Source of the DNA: Saccoglossus kowalevskii
Lineage: Eukaryota; Hemichordata; Enteropneusta; Harrimaniidae
Direction: 5' to 3'
Length of the DNA stretch: 13,868 nucleotides
NCBI RefSeq assembly: GCF_000003605.2
Contig: NW_003109573.1
Coordinates: 1 to 13,868 of the forward strand
The notes beneath the pieces were generated by a model, which saw only the letters and a list, made by a program, of their open reading frames with translations, ran no database searches and was not told the origin of the DNA. The translations under genes and the position numbers were made by a program. The stretch's first letter is position 1, and each line of letters begins with the position of its first letter. Of this stretch, positions 10,635-13,868 are shown piece after piece.

Positions 10635-10900
10635 GGCAGATGTGGAACAATCTCATGGGATGGCAGATGTGGAACAATCTCATGGGATGGCAGATGAGGG
10701 ACAATCTCATGTGATGGCAGATGTGGAACAATCTCATGGGATGGCAGATGTGGAACAATCTCATGGGATGGCAGATGTGGAACAATCTCATGTGATGGCA
10801 GATGTGGAACAATCTCATGGGATGGCAGATGTGGAACAATCTCATGAGATGGCAGATGTGGAACAATCTCATGGGATGGCAGATGTGGAACAATCTCATG

Positions 10901-11116
10901 GGATGGCAGATGTGGAACAATCTCATGGGATGGCAGATGTGGAACAATCTCGTGTGTTGGCAGATGTGGAACAATCTCATGGGATGGCAGATGTGGAACA
11001 ATCTCGTGTGTTGGCAGATGTGGAACAATCTCATGGGATGGCAGATGTGGAACAATCTCATGTGATGGCAGATGTGGAACAATCTCATGGGATGGCAGAT
11101 GTGGAACAATCTCATG
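10901..11116. repeat. 216-base duplicated segment with two CTCGTG units, copy 2
   Basis: Partner of 6906-7121, with the CTCGTG changes at 10952 and 11006. Confidence 0.9.
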
Positions 11117-11900
11117 TGATGGCAGATGTGGAACAATCTCATGTGATGGCAGATGTGGAACAATCTCATGGGATGGCAGATGTGGAACAATCTCATGAGA
11201 TGGCAGATGTGGAACAATCTCATGTGTTGGCAGATGTGGAACAATCTCGTGTGTTGGCAGATGAGGGACAATCTCATGTGTTGGTAGATGTGGAACAATC
11301 TCATGGGATGGCAGATGTGGAACAATCTCATGTGTTGGTAGATGTGGAACAATCTCATGTGTTGGTAGATGTGGAACAATCTCATGGGATGGCAGATGTG
11401 GAACAATCTCATGGGATGGCAGATGTGGAACAATCTCATGGGATGGCAGATGTGGAACAATCTCATGGGATGGCAGATGTGGAACAATCTCATGGGATGG
11501 CAGATGTGGAACAATCTCATGTGTTGGCAGATGTGGAACAATCTCATGGGATGGCAGATGTGGAACAATCTCATGGGATGGCAGATGTGGAACAATCTCA
11601 TGGGATGGCAGATGTGGAACAATCTCATGTGATGGCAGATGTGGAACAATCTCATGAGATGGCAGATGTGGAACAATCTCATGTGTTGGCAGATGTGAGA
11701 CAATCTCATGGGATGGCAGATGTGGAACAATCTCATGAGATGGCAGATGTGGAACAATCTCATGAGATGGCAGATGTGGAACAATCTCATGTGTTGGTAG
11801 ATGTGGAACAATCTCATGTGATGGCAGATGTGGAACAATCTCATGGGATGGCAGATGTGGAACAATCTCATGAGATGGCAGATGTGGAACAATCTCATGA

Positions 11901-12115
11901 GATGGCAGATGTGGAACAATCTCATGTGTTGGCAGATGTGAGACAATCTCATGGGATGGCAGATGTGGAACAATCTCATGTGTTGGTAGATGTGAAACAA
12001 TCTCATGTGTTGGCAGATGTGAGACAATCTCATGTGATGGCAGATGTGGAACAATCTCATGTGATGGCAGATGTGGAACAATCTCATGGGATGGCAGATG
12101 TGGAACAATCTCATG
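11901..12115. repeat. 215-base duplicated segment with GTGAGA/GTGAAA units, copy 1
   Basis: Identical to 13548-13762 at an offset of 1647, exactly 61 units. Both copies carry the rare order GTGAGA, normal, GTGAAA, GTGAGA in successive units. Confidence 0.9.
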
Positions 12116-12959
12116 AGATGGTAGATGTGAAACAATCTCATGTGTTGGCAGATGTGGAACAATCTCATGTGTTGGCAGATGTGGAACAATCTCATGGGAT
12201 GGCAGATGTGAGACAATCTCATGAGATGGCAGATGTGGAACAATCTCATGTGTTGGTAGATGTGGAACAATCTCATGGGATGGCAGATGTGGAACAATCT
12301 CATGTGATGGCAGATGTGGAACAATCTCATGTGTTGGCAGATGTGGAACAATCTCATGTGTTGGTAGATGTGGAACAATCTCATGGGATGGCAGATGTGG
12401 AACAATCTCATGTGTTGGTAGATGTGGAACAATCTCATGGGATGGCAGATGTGGAACAATCTCATGGGATGGCAGATGTGGAACAATCTCATGGGATGGC
12501 AGATGTGGAACAATCTCATGGGATGGCAGATGTGGAACAATCTCATGTGTTGGCAGATGTGGAACAATCTCATGGGATGGCAGATGTGGAACAATCTCAT
12601 GTGATGGCAGATGTGGAACAATCTCATGGGATGGCAGATGTGGAACAATCTCATGGGATGGCAGATGTGAGACAATCTCATGAGATGGCAGATGTGGAAC
12701 AATCTCATGGGATGGCAGATGTGGAACAATCTCATGGGATGGCAGATGTGGAACAATCTCATGTGTTGGCAGATGTGGAACAATCTCATGGGATGGCAGA
12801 TGTGGAACAATCTCATGTGATGGCAGATGTGGAACAATCTCATGTGTTGGCAGATGTGGAACAATCTCATGGGATGGCAGATGTGGAACAATCTCATGTG
12901 ATGGCAGATGAGGGACAATCTCATGTGATGGCAGATGTGGAACAATCTCATGTGATGGC

Positions 12960-13585
12960 AGATGTGGAACAATCTCATGTGTTGGCAGATGTGGAACAAT
13001 CTCATGTGTTGGTAGATGTGGAACAATCTCATGGGATGGCAGATGTGGAACAATCTCATGGGATGGCAGATGTGGAACAATCTCATGAGATGGCAGATGT
13101 GGAACAATCTCATGGGATGGCAGATGTGGAACAATCTCATGAGATGGCAGATGTGGAACAATCTCATGAGATGGCAGATGTGGAACAATCTCATGTGATG
13201 GCAGATGTGGAACAATCTCATGAGATGGCAGATGTGGAACAATCTCATGTGTTGGTAGATGTGGAACAATCTCATGGGATGGCAGATGTGGAACAATCTC
13301 ATGGGATGGCAGATGTGGAACAATCTCATGTGTTGGCAGATGTGGAACAATCTCATGTGTTGGTAGATGTGGAACAATCTCATGTGATGGCAGATGTGGA
13401 ACAATCTCATGGGATGGCAGATGTGGAACAATCTCATGTGTTGGTAGATGTGGAACAATCTCATGGGATGGCAGATGTGGAACAATCTCATGGGATGGCA
13501 GATGTGGAACAATCTCATGTGTTGGCAGATGTGGAACAATCTCATGGGATGGCAGATGTGGAACAATCTCATGTGTTGGCAGATG
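12960..13585. repeat. 626-base duplicated segment, copy 2
   Basis: Perfect partner of 3269-3894, 9691 bases away. The offset is not a multiple of 27 only because length changes lie between the copies. Confidence 0.93.
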
Positions 13586-13762
13586 TGAGACAATCTCATG
13601 GGATGGCAGATGTGGAACAATCTCATGTGTTGGTAGATGTGAAACAATCTCATGTGTTGGCAGATGTGAGACAATCTCATGTGATGGCAGATGTGGAACA
13701 ATCTCATGTGATGGCAGATGTGGAACAATCTCATGGGATGGCAGATGTGGAACAATCTCATG
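13548..13762. repeat. 215-base duplicated segment with GTGAGA/GTGAAA units, copy 2
   Basis: Partner of 11901-12115. It lies just downstream of the second 626-base copy, with an overlap of 38 bases. Confidence 0.9.
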
Positions 13763-13868
13763 GGATGGCAGATGTGAAACAATCTCATGTGTTGGTAGAT
13801 GTGGAACAATCTCATGTGTTGGTAGATGTGGAACAATCTCATGTGTTGGTAGATGTGGAACAATCTCA

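Larger units (their letters stand above)
1..13868. repeat. 27-bp tandem repeat (satellite/minisatellite) array, 513 units plus a 21-base fragment
   Basis: Every base belongs to a head-to-tail 27-base unit: GGYAGATGTGGAACAATCTC, then ATG, then tail GGAT, AGAT, TGAT or TGTT. Units start at base 1 and phase can be followed to the end; 497 are exactly 27 bases, two are 25, seven 26 and seven 28. A common form (tail GGAT) has 9 G, 8 A, 6 T and 4 C, about 48 percent GC with strong G-over-C bias on this strand. Variants are interspersed rather than in one fixed higher-order order, but local 108-base and 162-base periods and copied blocks of 200-600 bases exist. Neither array edge is visible. Such an array is typical of eukaryotic satellite or minisatellite DNA; family and species cannot be named from sequence alone. 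No unique sequence over 300 bases, or any at all, is present. Confidence 0.99.
10635..13868 (-). other. Candidate repeat-coding frame HEIVPHLP[S/T], block 3 (119 in-phase units, runs off the window)
   Basis: From 10635 to the window end there are 119 exact 27-base units and a 21-base fragment with no length change, so the minus-strand HEIVPHLP[S/T] frame is open over more than 1070 codons and continues past the edge. This block is richest in rarer variants: GTGAGA in place of GTGGAA (Pro to Ser) at 11688, 11931, 12012, 12201, 12660, 13578 and 13659; GTGAAA (Pro to Ser) at 11985, 12120, 13632 and 13767; and GATGAGGGAC (two silent changes, Val and Pro) at 10689, 11256 and 12903. No start, splice-site context or unique flank is visible. 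Same caveats as for the other blocks. Confidence 0.22.

Noticed and set aside
357-13198. Short plus-strand frames reading WQMWNNLM repeats
   Set aside because: They end wherever a TGAT tail (TGA) or a GGTAG unit (TAG) occurs; they are chance open stretches between variant units. Their identical lengths at distant sites only reflect copied blocks.
640-13863. Long minus-strand open frames reading MRLFHIC repeats (over 1000 residues)
   Set aside because: Same artefact of a stop-free unit. Variants at positions 3, 9, 12, 21 and 24 are not third codon positions in this frame, so it fits less well than the HEIVPHLP frame. The reported spans also splice two frames together across indels.
1-13868. 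CRISPR array
   Set aside because: Repeats are directly contiguous with no unique spacers; variation is restricted to a few fixed positions.
1-13868. Telomeric or simple microsatellite repeat, or known centromere box
   Set aside because: The unit is 27 bases of mixed composition with no telomere-type motif, and I see no match to the CENP-B box in it.
1-13868. Transposon, integrase, rRNA or tRNA genes hidden in the array
   Set aside because: Phase can be followed from first to last base with only 16 units off by one or two bases; there is no room for any inserted sequence.
1-13868. A named repeat family or species assignment
   Set aside because: I do not recognise the unit and cannot search a database; any name would be a guess.

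Overview
The whole window is one uninterrupted tandem array of a 27-base unit. Base 1 is the first base of a unit and base 13868 falls 21 bases into another, so both ends of the array lie outside the window. I phased it by hand as 513 complete units plus that 21-base fragment: 497 units of exactly 27 bases and 16 of altered length (two of 25, seven of 26, seven of 28). These sum to 13868. There is no unique sequence, ordinary gene, RNA gene, mobile element, CRISPR spacer or promoter that I can support.

The unit reads GGYAGATGTGGAACAATCTC, then ATG, then a variable four-base tail GGAT, GAT with a preceding G (tail AGAT), TGAT or TGTT. Nearly all diversity sits at unit positions 3 (C/T), 24 (T/G/A) and 26 (A/T, T only in the TGTT tail). 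Rarer recurrent changes are at 9, 11, 12 and 21. Array length, unit size, near identity of units and shuffled variant blocks are what is expected of a eukaryotic satellite or large minisatellite evolving by slippage, unequal exchange and conversion. Nothing identifies the species.

Layout. Bases 1-648 are regular and end in a degenerate patch (595-673). Bases 674-3913 are 120 units without a length change. Bases 3914-5129 hold nine of the 16 length changes, seven of them within 4347-5129, plus degenerate units at 4347-4424. Bases 5130-6909 are regular with five off-length units. Bases 6910-9150 (83 units) and 10635-13868 (119 units plus the fragment) have none, and the stretch between them has three. 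Perfect segment duplications link distant parts, the largest being 626 bases (3269-3894 and 12960-13585).

Because 27 is divisible by three, any stop-free frame of the unit stays open for kilobases, so long ORFs are not evidence of genes. One frame still deserves attention: on the minus strand the unit reads as the nonapeptide HEIVPHLP[S/T]. In that frame five of the seven recurrently variable positions are third codon positions and silent, and the other two change Ser/Thr and Pro/Ser. This is the only hint that the array could be, or derive from, a repeat-coding exon. Sixteen frame-shifting units argue against an intact gene unless they are sequencing or assembly errors.
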